Shown: positions 1 through 6,109 of the stretch, one piece after another | Layout: the number at the start of each line of letters is the position of its first letter | Position numbering within the stretch: position 1 is the first letter of the stretch | NCBI GenBank assembly: GCA_017613855.1 | Contig: JAGACY010000304.1 | Coordinates: forward strand, 1 to 13,869 | Length of the DNA: 13,869 bases | DNA from: Pseudomonadota bacterium | GTDB taxonomy: Bacteria > Myxococcota > Bradymonadia > UBA4248 | Direction: 5' to 3' | Program-made: the position numbers and the translations under genes | The notes under the pieces: generated by a model | The model's database searches: none | What the model was told of the DNA's origin: nothing | The model's input: the letters and a program-made list of their open reading frames with translations, nothing else

Positions 1-288
1 GACGGCAGTGAACCCGGCGATGGCAGCGAACCCGGCGACGGCAGTGAACCCGGCGATGGCAGTGAACCTGGCGACGGCAGTGAACCCGGCGACGGCAGTG
101 AACCCGGCGACGGCAGCGAACCCGGCGATGGCAGCGAACCCGGCGACGGCAGTGAACCCGGTGACGGCAGTGAACCCGGCGATGGCAGCGAACCCGGCGA
201 CGGCAGTGAACCCGGCGATGGCAGCGAACCCGGCGATGGCAGCGAACCCGGCGATGGCAGCGATCCTGGTGATGGCGGTGATCCTGAT
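1..288 (+). repeat. 18-bp tandem repeat encoding a DGSEPG linker
   Basis: There are fourteen complete 18-bp units (1-252) and two degenerate ones (253-288), each coding for Asp-Gly-Ser-Glu-Pro-Gly; the array continues past the left edge. Among the fourteen full units every difference is synonymous: GAC/GAT, AGT/AGC, CCC/CCT and GGC/GGT. The last two units change Glu to Asp and lose Ser or Gly, as is common at an array edge. The acidic, Pro/Gly-rich composition suggests a flexible extended spacer between an anchored N-terminus and the Cys-rich domain. Confidence 0.95.
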
Positions 289-1824
289 CCAGTTTTAGAG
301 GGGTGTGCCAATCCCGCAAATGAAGGGAGTGCGTGCGAGTTTTCGGGGGCACTGCCGGAATGCGGCAAGGCTGTTTGCCAAAGTGGTGCATGCGTAGCTG
401 TGCCTGTGGAAGCCGGTAAAGTTTGTCGTGCTGCAGCAGGGGATTGTGATGTTGCCGAATCATGTGATGGCAATTCAACCCAATGCCCGGCAGATGGGTT
501 TAAATCTGCAGATACAGTATGTCGTCCAGCATCCGGGACCTGTGATATTGCTGAAAACTGTACAGGATCGAGTGCTTCTTGTCCCAATGACAGCATGAAA
601 TCCAACTGTACTTGTCCTGCAGTCAAAGCTAAATCCGTTTCGGGATATTCCGAAGGATCGACGCCGTATCCCATTGAACAATCAGGGTTTGTTCTCAATG
701 ACCGCAACGATTGGACGAAGTATTCGGATATCATGAAAAATACCGGGCTAGCCAGTGTGTCGGTTTCAGACCTCGACTTTAACCGCAATATGACTTACTT
801 TAGTAAGAGCTATTACGGGTTTAAAAAGGGATGGTTCTGGGCAAGTGGTGATTTGTCCTGCAAATACTGGATTCCTCAGGGAATTGCGGGCGGTACTTCG
901 AATGACAAGACACTTCGCATTGTTGGATGGCATTACGATGAAGAAAATCGTTCATCCGATAGTAATCCGGCAGAAAAGAAGTACAGCTATGATAAGGGAA
1001 TGCGTATCTCTGTCGTGAATTCGACCGATACATCGAACGTGACTTATCGCCATGTTCTCTTGGTAGAACCGGACTCTGATGTAGGATTTAAACCAATTAA
1101 CAAGCATGCCGGCGGTTTGGCCTGGGCCTGGCCATATCTCTATGTAGCCGATACTTCTAACGGTATGCGCGTCTTTGACCTGAGAACTTTTTATAAGGTC
1201 AATACTTCGGATGCCTGCAAAGGATTGTCCGGTAAGCAGACCGTGAACGGGAGTACTGTTTATTGCGGCTATGGTTATGCCTATGTTTTACCCCAGGTAA
1301 GTGCCTATTTTTATCCGAGTGGGGCTGACTCGACATGTAAACCCAAGTTCTCGTATATCACGCTGGATCGAAGTGAGAATAAGACTTCCATTCTTTCGGG
1401 TGAGTATTATGCGAATGCATCGGATTCTTCATCCTGTTATTATGGCCGTCTTATTCGATGGCCAATGGGCGAGGGTGGAAAAATGAGTGTGGATGCCTCC
1501 AATAATGTGGTCGCATCGGGAGCATGGTATGCAGGAACGTGCAATTTACAAGGTGCTGCTTCCTATACGACGAGCAGTAATAAAACTTATTTCCTGCTGA
1601 ATTCGACCAGAAACTCCGGTAAATTGTATGTTGGGCAGGCTAGCAAAACGATAGGAAAAGCCAAAGCTGCGTCTGCTTCGAGCGGACAATGGGGGTATAT
1701 GCCTGAAGGTATTTACATTACGACGGCAAACAATGCCTGGATTTCTACAGAGGGAAATTCCAATCTCAACAGGTCGGTTTACTATGTCAACGTCGATACT
1801 CTTTTGTCCAAGTTGGGGCTGTAA
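1..1824 (+). CDS. Secreted Cys-rich protein with GDGSEP linker and propeller-like C-terminal domain (5' partial)
   Basis: Reading frame 1 is open from the first base to a TAA ending at 1824, giving at least 607 residues; the true start lies upstream. Codons 1-96 are an Asp/Glu/Gly/Ser/Pro hexapeptide linker. Codons 97-140 are a Cys-rich stretch. Codons 141-172 and 173-204 are two 32-residue disintegrin-like repeats starting VCR and containing CDVAESC / CDIAENC, a repeat type common in secreted proteins of myxobacteria and relatives. The remaining ~400 residues are rich in Tyr, Trp, Ser and Asn. They contain a segment near codons 369-394 (HAGGLAW, YLYVADTS, MRVFDL) that I recognise from secreted proteins of Streptomyces and other bacteria, probably of beta-propeller type. 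The protein is probably anchored or secreted upstream of the linker; the signal peptide is not visible. The biochemical role is unknown. An internal GTG at 400 is not a credible start because the same frame runs without a stop into the linker. Confidence 0.88.
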   Translation, partial: DGSEPGDGSEPGDGSEPGDGSEPGDGSEPGDGSEPGDGSEPGDGSEPGDGSEPGDGSEPGDGSEPGDGSEPGDGSEPGDGSEPGDGSDPGDGGDPDPVLEGCANPANEGSACEFSGALPECGKAVCQSGACVAVPVEAGKVCRAAAGDCDVAESCDGNSTQCPADGFKSADTVCRPASGTCDIAENCTGSSASCPNDSMKSNCTCPAVKAKSVSGYSEGSTPYPIEQSGFVLNDRNDWTKYSDIMKNTGLASVSVSDLDFNRNMTYFSKSYYGFKKGWFWASGDLSCKYWIPQGIAGGTSNDKTLRIVGWHYDEENRSSDSNPAEKKYSYDKGMRISVVNSTDTSNVTYRHVLLVEPDSDVGFKPINKHAGGLAWAWPYLYVADTSNGMRVFDLRTFYKVNTSDACKGLSGKQTVNGSTVYCGYGYAYVLPQVSAYFYPSGADSTCKPKFSYITLDRSENKTSILSGEYYANASDSSSCYYGRLIRWPMGEGGKMSVDASNNVVASGAWYAGTCNLQGAASYTTSSNKTYFLLNSTRNSGKLYVGQASKTIGKAKAASASSGQWGYMPEGIYITTANNAWISTEGNSNLNRSVYYVNVDTLLSKLGL

Positions 1825-1885
1825 CAAAATGAATGTGTTGACTTAATGCGATACAAAGTGTCCTTGTAGACCAAAAATGTATTTC

Positions 1886-1915
1886 TTGCGCTTTTACCCT
1901 TTTATTGAGTATAAA
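1886..1915 (+). promoter_or_regulatory. Possible sigma-70 promoter for the TPR-like gene
   Basis: TTGCGC at 1886-1891 and TATAAA at 1910-1915 are separated by 18 bp, placing a start site near 1922, about 30 nt before the ATG at 1952. The -10 matches consensus at 5 of 6 positions and the -35 at 4 of 6. This is consensus matching only. Confidence 0.35.
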
Positions 1916-1951
1916 AAAGAGGTTGTCGTTTCCTTATGCGAAGGAGTTGTA

Positions 1952-2818
1952 ATGCGAAAAAAACTGAATCATTTATCTCGTATTTGCTTGATAGGGGCCT
2001 TCGTAATGACACCGGCCATTGCATTTGCGCAGGATGGGGATAACCAGGAAGTTAAAGCTGCATTGGATGATACCTGTTATTCTCTCGATCAGAATGATAA
2101 ATGGTCTGTGCTTTTTAGTGAGTTTGCTGAAGCTTATTCACTTGGAGACTATGCGACCGCATTGGACAAAACAGCCAGCCTTAAAGAAATTTGTGTTCGT
2201 TCGCCTCTTTTGAATTTCTCGATTGCCCAGACCTATAATCAGCTTGGCGATAAACAGGCTGCTCTCAATTACATTAAGGATGCAACCCATTATACTCAGG
2301 AATTCAATGTCTCGGATGATGTGGCAAAGCGCATGTGGGAGTTCCGCTATACACTTGAGCATGCCGATGAATTCAATCAAAAAGAATTGGAAATTGCCAA
2401 TGCCAATAAAGCTTTGGAAGCCAGCAACCTGCGTGTGAAAGAGCTGAGCGACGAAATCGACAGTTTGCATTATAATGCAAACAGCAGGATGGGCTTTACC
2501 CGCGATAATGCCAAACAAGTCTGGATCGCAGGTGCCATTGTCGGTGGCATTGGTGTGGCCGCGATAGGTGCGGGCGCGGGGATTATAAGTTATGCTTATG
2601 GCAGTGGTGTGCCTGTTGAATTAAAGTCGAATAACAAGGCTGAAGTTAAATGGCCTTTGACGGTTGGATGGTCGGTCTTTGGCATTGGCCTTGGTATGAC
2701 AGTCGCCGGTGCGGTCATGGCAGGTATTGGTGGGTATCAGTACACGCATTCCGATGATAACGTGGCATTTTCAGTAGGTGTGTCGCCTGCGTCGCTCGAT
2801 TTTTCGATGCAATTTTAA
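1952..2818 (+). CDS. Exported TPR-like/coiled-coil protein with two C-terminal hydrophobic segments
   Basis: 288 residues. I chose the ATG at 1952 because AAGGAG at 1941-1946 is well spaced and the protein then begins with a clean signal peptide (MRKK, hydrophobic core, likely cleavage after AFA at residue 26). The frame extends upstream to 1877, but that would bury the signal. Residues about 51-125 look like degenerate tetratricopeptide helices (SLGDYATALDKTASL, YNQLGDKQAALNYIK). Residues about 138-175 are Glu/Asn/Leu-rich and probably coiled coil. Residues 190-217 and 236-263 are Gly/Ala-rich hydrophobic segments separated by a short polar loop, and the C-terminus is strand-like, ending in Phe. 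This overall build is frequent in predicted envelope proteins of myxobacteria-like genomes. I infer an envelope-associated scaffold or tether; no enzymatic motif is visible. A terminator follows. Confidence 0.82.
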   Translation: MRKKLNHLSRICLIGAFVMTPAIAFAQDGDNQEVKAALDDTCYSLDQNDKWSVLFSEFAEAYSLGDYATALDKTASLKEICVRSPLLNFSIAQTYNQLGDKQAALNYIKDATHYTQEFNVSDDVAKRMWEFRYTLEHADEFNQKELEIANANKALEASNLRVKELSDEIDSLHYNANSRMGFTRDNAKQVWIAGAIVGGIGVAAIGAGAGIISYAYGSGVPVELKSNNKAEVKWPLTVGWSVFGIGLGMTVAGAVMAGIGGYQYTHSDDNVAFSVGVSPASLDFSMQF

Positions 2819-2835
2819 GAAAAATGCCTATCCCC

Positions 2836-2865
2836 TGTAGAGATGTGTTGCGACACGTCTCTGCC
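2836..2865. repeat. Palindromic AGAGAYGTGT-type hairpin
   Basis: AGAGATGTGT (2839-2848) pairs with ACACGTCTCT (2853-2862) across a TGCG loop, giving 10 bp with one G-T pair, slightly extendable outward. It lies between the stop of the TPR-like gene and a separate terminator. The sequence resembles the interspersed 'GTAGAGACG...CGTCTCTAC' palindromes that I recall from several bacterial groups; that resemblance is from memory. Confidence 0.6.
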
Positions 2866-2876
2866 TGGATCACAAA

Positions 2877-2904
2877 ACCCCGTTATTGGACGGGGTATTT
2901 TTTT
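2877..2904 (+). terminator. Rho-independent terminator, possibly bidirectional
   Basis: ACCCCGT (2877-2883) and ACGGGGT (2890-2896) form a 7-bp stem with loop TATTGG, followed by ATTTTTTT. It ends the plus-strand TPR-like gene. The reverse strand has the same stem followed by TTTT and begins at the stop codon of the convergent permease gene, so it may serve both transcripts. Confidence 0.85.
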
Positions 2905-3593
2905 GCCTCAAGGATGAGCCCGGTGGCCGTCAGTGCAAACAATTGCAGTGTCAATGCATACAGGATATCCCGGATATCGACGACTCCTCGGGCAATATTT
3001 GAAAAATGCGCATTGGCTGACAGATTTTGTAAAATCGTGGCTGTCATGCCCGAGGCATCGACCGAAAGTCGGTGCACAAAGGTCAGCGCAAAACACATAA
3101 AAAATGCAATTAATATGGATGTGACCTGATCCCGTGTGCATGAGGATGCCAGAATTCCTAAGGCGATGTAGCCCCCGCCGAGCAAAATGAGCGCAATATA
3201 CCCACCGATGACTGGCCCCCAATCGAGCGTGCCCAGTGTCGACAATGTCATTGGATATGAGAGGGTGAACAAAAACACGAGCACGAGCAATGCCATGCAC
3301 GAGAGAAATTTGGCCGCGACGATCTGCCAGCTTTTGACTGGCATGGTTTGGAGCAGATCCAAAGTTTCGCTGTTATGCTCCAGGGCAAATGAGCCCATGG
3401 TCAGAGCCGGACAAAATATCGAAAGCAGAAGTGGGGCCTGTGAGAAGAATTTCCTCATGTTCAGGGCCTGAACGCTATCGAAAAAATCGATAAAAAACAG
3501 TGCTCCCATCATTGTCAGAAAAAGAACAATGATGATGCCTACGACATTTGAATGTATCATGCGAGCGAGATCGCGTTGGAATATGGGCCACAT
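2883..3593 (-). CDS. ABC-2 type permease, GldF-like
   Basis: 236 residues with about six hydrophobic segments and no signal peptide. The N-terminus (MWPIFQRDLARMI, then a long hydrophobic stretch) and the segment PALTMGSFALEHNSETLDLLQTMPVKSWQIV match the ABC-2 permease family, close to the gliding-associated GldF pattern of a TM1-TM2 region followed by 'ETLDLL..PV..WQIV..K'. It should pair with the GldA-like ATPase encoded upstream on the same strand. The two genes are separated by 208 bp of hairpin-rich DNA, unusual inside an ABC operon. No strong Shine-Dalgarno precedes the ATG. The substrate is unknown. No GldG/auxiliary subunit follows, so this is a minimal ATPase-permease pair rather than a full gliding set. 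Confidence 0.85.
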   Translation of the reverse strand: MWPIFQRDLARMIHSNVVGIIIVLFLTMMGALFFIDFFDSVQALNMRKFFSQAPLLLSIFCPALTMGSFALEHNSETLDLLQTMPVKSWQIVAAKFLSCMALLVLVFLFTLSYPMTLSTLGTLDWGPVIGGYIALILLGGGYIALGILASSCTRDQVTSILIAFFMCFALTFVHRLSVDASGMTATILQNLSANAHFSNIARGVVDIRDILYALTLQLFALTATGLILEAKKYPVQ

Positions 3594-3661
3594 TTTGAAT
3601 GAATAATGGTGAATGATGAATGCAATCCCCTGGGGAACCTCTGATTAATTGTCTTTTTGTG

Positions 3662-3734
3662 TAGGGGGCAATGCCCCCTACGGCGCTATTTGCAAGCAAA
3701 TACGCGCCTACCCCCTCTGCGGGGACACCCCGCA
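3662..3734. repeat. Cluster of three hairpins between ABC genes, including a bulged hairpin
   Basis: Three adjacent stems are visible. TAGGGGGC (3662-3669) pairs with GCCCCCTA (3673-3680). GGCGCTATTTGC (3682-3693) pairs with GCAAATA plus GCGCC (3696-3708) with a single bulged C at 3703. TGCGGGG (3718-3724) pairs with CCCCGCA (3728-3734). The middle stem shares its architecture with hairpins at 5403-5430, 5482-5539 and 13732-13765. The cluster occupies most of the 208-bp spacer 3594-3801, which holds no gene. It looks like an inserted REP-type element. Confidence 0.85.
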
Positions 3735-3801
3735 ACGCCCCGTTCCAGTCTTTATTAGGACCTTCCCTTGTTCTTTTAGTATTGATTTGGAAGTTGCAAC
3801 T

Positions 3802-4554
3802 TCATGATTGAACGCTTAATGCCTGATGACTGGTATAATAAACAAACAAATCCTCAATGGTGACATTATCCCGTTCGAGCGTTTGTGACAATTGGGATAA
3901 TAAGTCATTGATTTCGCCGTCGCATGCGATTTTCCCATGGTTGAGAATGATCACGCGCTTTGCAATCGCTGTGACTTCCTGAAGAATATGGGTGGACATG
4001 AGGACGGTTCGGTCTTTTCCGATGGTGACGATTAGATCGCGGATTTCCCGGATTTGGTTGGGATCGAGTCCTGTTGTTGCTTCATCGAGGATCAGAACCT
4101 TTGGTTGATGCAAAATTGCCTGAGCCAGTCCCACGCGCTGGCGATATCCTCGGGATAAGGAATAAATCGGGCGATGCATGACGTCGAGAATGCCACACTG
4201 TTGTGCCGCCAGTTGGATGGCATTTGGCCGTTCTCCGGGAGGAATGAGTCTCTGTGCTGCTATCGACAGGAGTGCATCATAGACGATCATGTCGGTATAG
4301 AGAGGATTGGTTTCGGGCAAATACCCGAGGTTTTCCCGGACTTTTATGGGATTCTCTTCGACATCATAGCCGGCGACGGTGACTTTCCCCGAGCATGGAC
4401 GCAGCAGCGTCGTCAGCACTTTCATGGTGGTCGATTTCCCGGCACCATTGGGGCCGATCAGTGCGACAATTTCGCCTTTTTGCAATTCGAACGAAATGTC
4501 ATTGACGGCCTTGTGATTGCCATATTGATAGCTGAAATGTTCGAGTTTAATCAT
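3802..4554 (-). CDS. ABC transporter ATPase, GldA-like
   Basis: 250 residues from the ATG at 4554; an in-frame ATG at 4572 lies inside the upstream gene and is less likely. Walker A is GPNGAGKST (34-42), the signature is LSRGYRQR (133-140), Walker B is VLILDEAT (153-160) followed by TGLDPNQ, and the switch His is in LMSTHIL. The Q-loop region reads GYLPETNPLY, with Glu in place of Gln, as in GldA and related ABC-2 ATPases. The first bases overlap the last of the lipoprotein gene as ATGA, implying translational coupling. It energises the ABC-2 permease encoded downstream. Exporter-type ATPases of this class serve many substrates (drugs, polymers, lipids, gliding machinery), so the ATPase alone does not tell the cargo. 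Confidence 0.93.
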   Translation of the reverse strand: MIKLEHFSYQYGNHKAVNDISFELQKGEIVALIGPNGAGKSTTMKVLTTLLRPCSGKVTVAGYDVEENPIKVRENLGYLPETNPLYTDMIVYDALLSIAAQRLIPPGERPNAIQLAAQQCGILDVMHRPIYSLSRGYRQRVGLAQAILHQPKVLILDEATTGLDPNQIREIRDLIVTIGKDRTVLMSTHILQEVTAIAKRVIILNHGKIACDGEINDLLSQLSQTLERDNVTIEDLFVYYTSHQALSVQS

Positions 4555-5366
4555 CGATTTAAAAATTCGCACAAAAGTGTTTGTCGTTTTCCCATTTGGG
4601 GACCGGGGACCGAAATACCGCCACTTCCATACACGAAAAGACGGTGATTTTGAACGGCTTTAAGGTTGGAATAGAGCATTTCGAATTGCTTTTGGACTTC
4701 AACCGCATCTTTTGGATCGCGTGCCAAAAAGAGAATGGCATCCGGATTGATGTGGATGAGTCTCTCTGATTCGATGCGCTCCCATCTGTTGTGTGACTGT
4801 GAAATCACTTTAAAACCGCATCCTTCGACGAGATCGACGAGATAGGCATCCGATTGGGCAAGGTAAAATTGCTGCATGCGTGCATCCAGACGATCGACAA
4901 TAATGAGGATTTGCTCAGGATTGGCTGCTTTGTAGGCCGATGCATTATCTTTGAGGGTTTGCTGCATTTGCGCAATTGCTGTTTGTGCTGTTTTTTCCTG
5001 GTGCAGGTACGTACCAAGATCGATCAGAACTTGCTCGATTTCCGAAGTTGTGTCCATGGCATACTGGCGTGTTTCGATTCCCATGGCATTGAGTTTGGCG
5101 GCATATTGTGCATCCGAAGGATGGAGCAAAACAAGCCTGGGGCGCATGGCGGTTATGCGTTCAATGCCGCCTGCATTGTCAATGCGCGGGAGGGATGCTG
5201 TCTGGGGATTCTCATCAAATGGGCTGACCGCTATGAGTTTTGCATTCTCGAAAGTAAGTACGGCTTCTGCAAGAGATGGCGTCAGGGCAATAATGCCACT
5301 GGGGGAAGGAGAGGGTTGGCATCCTGCAAGCAATAACCCAAGGAAAATAAACAGAATTTTATGCAT
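4551..5366 (-). CDS. TroA/BtuF-like substrate-binding lipoprotein (metal-chelate or cobalamin type)
   Basis: 271 residues. I chose the ATG at 5366 because it starts a lipoprotein signal with lipobox LAGC (Cys16); the frame runs upstream to 5480 but only through hairpin DNA giving a basic, non-signal-like peptide. After a short PSPSPS linker the protein follows the class III helical-backbone binding fold. IIALTPSLAEAVLTF is the first strand and helix. NAGGIERITAMRPRLVLLHP matches the 'N.E.I..L.PDLVL' strand of BtuF/FhuD-like proteins. There is a long central helix (~110-150), then GCGFKVI and ESERLIHINPDAILF for the second lobe, and a C-terminal YGSGGISVPGPQMGK segment. Family members bind vitamin B12, ferric siderophores, haem or metals for import; the ligand is not readable here. 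It leads an operon with a GldA-type ATPase (4-nt overlap) and an ABC-2 permease, and it is divergent from feoA, which supports an iron-related ligand by inference. Confidence 0.82.
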   Translation of the reverse strand: MHKILFIFLGLLLAGCQPSPSPSGIIALTPSLAEAVLTFENAKLIAVSPFDENPQTASLPRIDNAGGIERITAMRPRLVLLHPSDAQYAAKLNAMGIETRQYAMDTTSEIEQVLIDLGTYLHQEKTAQTAIAQMQQTLKDNASAYKAANPEQILIIVDRLDARMQQFYLAQSDAYLVDLVEGCGFKVISQSHNRWERIESERLIHINPDAILFLARDPKDAVEVQKQFEMLYSNLKAVQNHRLFVYGSGGISVPGPQMGKRQTLLCEFLNR

Positions 5367-5378
5367 GCCTGTTTCCAC

Positions 5379-5403
5379 AAAAAGGCGCCCCGACGGGGCG
5401 CCT
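5379..5403 (-). terminator. Terminator-like hairpin in the leader of the lipoprotein gene
   Basis: On the minus strand AGGCGCCCC (5403-5395) pairs with GGGGCGCCT (5391-5383) around a GTC loop and is followed by an unbroken T run to 5379. This is a textbook intrinsic terminator, yet it ends only about a dozen bases before the ATG of the downstream lipoprotein gene. It either attenuates that operon or stops transcription entering from the hairpin tower upstream. Confidence 0.7.
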
Positions 5404-5540
5404 GCGCGGCGTATCGCAGATAGCCGCGCAGTAAAAGCGTGTAACGCCGCGCTGTTCGCGCGGCGTAAACGCGCAGTCAAACGGCGCGTATTTGAGGTAT
5501 AACGCGCGTAAATCGCACGTTATACCTCAAATAGCGACGC
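5403..5540. repeat. Hairpin tower in the divergent region, two bulged hairpins and one plain hairpin
   Basis: TGCGCGGC (5403-5410) pairs with GCCGCGCA (5423-5430), with an inner TATC/GATA step and a single bulged G at 5411. ACGCCGCGC (5444-5452) pairs with GCGCGGCGT (5458-5466). A perfect 16-bp stem is formed by 5489-5504 (begins TATTTGAGG) and 5518-5533 (ends CCTCAAATA). It has three further inner pairs, a bulged G at 5488 and a CGC/GCG base. The tower fills the spacer between the lipoprotein gene and the feoA control region and holds no gene. Confidence 0.88.
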
Positions 5541-5588
5541 ACGGGAATCATCCCATGCTGCTTCCAAAATGTTCGATTAAACTTAAAT

Positions 5589-5606
5589 TGTTTGATGTAT
5601 CTAACA
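5589..5606. promoter_or_regulatory. Imperfect operator, copy 1, upstream of feoA promoter
   Basis: TGTTTGATGTATCTAACA pairs at 7 of 9 positions with itself and is an imperfect copy of the perfect palindrome 26 bp downstream (shared TGTT.GATG.ATCTAACA). It lies upstream of the TTGACA box, on the side facing the divergent lipoprotein operon, so it could act on either transcript. Confidence 0.55.
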
Positions 5607-5612
5607 AAATAT

Positions 5613-5641
5613 TTGACAATTGCGAAACTTACTGTTAGATG
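5613..5641 (+). promoter_or_regulatory. Sigma-70-type promoter for feoA
   Basis: A perfect -35 TTGACA (5613-5618) is followed after 17 bp by TAGATG (5636-5641; TTAGAT one base earlier is an alternative). The -10 lies inside the 20-bp palindrome at 5632-5651, so a bound repressor would block polymerase. The predicted start near 5648 gives a leader of about 45 nt, which contains a GGGGG/CCCCC hairpin (5656-5668). Confidence 0.65.
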
Positions 5642-5651
5642 CATCTAACAG
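5632..5651. promoter_or_regulatory. Perfect 20-bp palindromic operator over the feoA -10 box
   Basis: CTGTTAGATGCATCTAACAG is a perfect palindrome overlapping the feoA -10 region. Its place in front of feoA, together with a second imperfect copy, fits an iron-responsive repressor of the DtxR/IdeR/MntR or Fur superfamilies. The sequence is not a close match to the Escherichia coli Fur consensus, so the regulator's family is not assigned. Confidence 0.7.
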
Positions 5652-5692
5652 AAAGGGGGGAGGCCCCCTGGAAGTCATGCTTAGGAGTTGTT

Positions 5693-5917
5693 ATGAATAT
5701 CTACGATATGAAAGACGGCAATGTTGGTATCGTTCAATCGGTAAATGCGGATTCGGCGATTCGTCAGCGTCTCTTTGATATGGGCATTTTGCCGAAGTGC
5801 AGAGTATTTAAAGAACGTACGGCTTTGTTAGGTGATCCCGTGTGGATTAAAGTGGATAATATAGAAATTGCGCTTCGTCGCAACGAAGCAGAAGCAATTA
5901 CGGTTGATTTGCAGTAG
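5693..5917 (+). CDS. feoA: Ferrous iron transport protein A
   Basis: 74 residues, the normal size for a stand-alone FeoA, a small cytoplasmic SH3-like protein that supports FeoB-mediated Fe2+ uptake. Diagnostic segments are GNVGIVQSVNADSAIRQRLFDMGILPKCRV, the FeoA core 'RL..MG..PG' with Lys-Cys in place of the usual Pro-Gly, and the closing GDPVWIKVDNIEIALRRNEAEAI, matching 'GDP..i.v.g..ialR..ea..i'. The ATG at 5693 is chosen because AGGAG (5683-5687) precedes it and FeoA homologues start here; an in-frame ATG at 5639 lies within the operator. It is controlled by the operator-overlapped promoter upstream and separated from feoB by a predicted outer-membrane protein gene. Confidence 0.93.
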   Translation: MNIYDMKDGNVGIVQSVNADSAIRQRLFDMGILPKCRVFKERTALLGDPVWIKVDNIEIALRRNEAEAITVDLQ

Positions 5918-5927
5918 ATCATGGCTC

Positions 5928-5950
5928 CCATCAGGCTAAAGGGCTGATGG
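5928..5950 (+). other. Short hairpin after feoA
   Basis: CCATCAG (5928-5934) pairs with CTGATGG (5944-5950) just after the feoA stop. There is no T run, so it is more likely an mRNA stability or processing element than an intrinsic terminator. Confidence 0.4.
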
Positions 5951-5969
5951 TGAGAATACCCATGAATTT

Positions 5970-6031
5970 ACCAGTCGGGGCGCATTCTCAGCTATACTCC
6001 TTCTCCTGACGCTGAGAATGCGCAGGCTGGT
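5970..6031 (+). other. Long two-part hairpin between feoA and the barrel gene
   Basis: GCGCATTCTCAGC (5980-5992) and GCTGAGAATGCGC (6011-6023) form a perfect 13-bp stem with an 18-nt pyrimidine-rich loop. An outer ACCAG/CTGGT stem (5970-5974 / 6027-6031) closes it across an internal loop. No T tract follows. It could process the feoA transcript, bind a regulator as DNA, or be an interspersed repeat. Confidence 0.65.
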
Positions 6032-6109
6032 ATGATTTATACATCAATCCAGAAGAGTTGGGTTGTTTTTTCTTAACTTTTTCGCCTCTGATGGGGCTTT
6101 GGTGTGCTT

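Noticed and set aside
8..298. 96-residue frame MNPAMAANPATAV... on the plus strand
   Set aside because: It is a +1 shadow of the 18-bp repeat; the true frame is open through the repeat into the Cys-rich domain and the shadow ends as soon as the repeat does.
3625..3660. Possible insertion sequence end (GGGGAACCTCTGATTAA)
   Set aside because: It vaguely resembles some IS termini, but no matching inverted end, target duplication or transposase is visible.
5367..5480. N-terminal extension of the lipoprotein frame upstream of 5366
   Set aside because: It translates the hairpin and terminator DNA into a basic peptide and would bury the lipobox signal; the ATG at 5366 fits the family.
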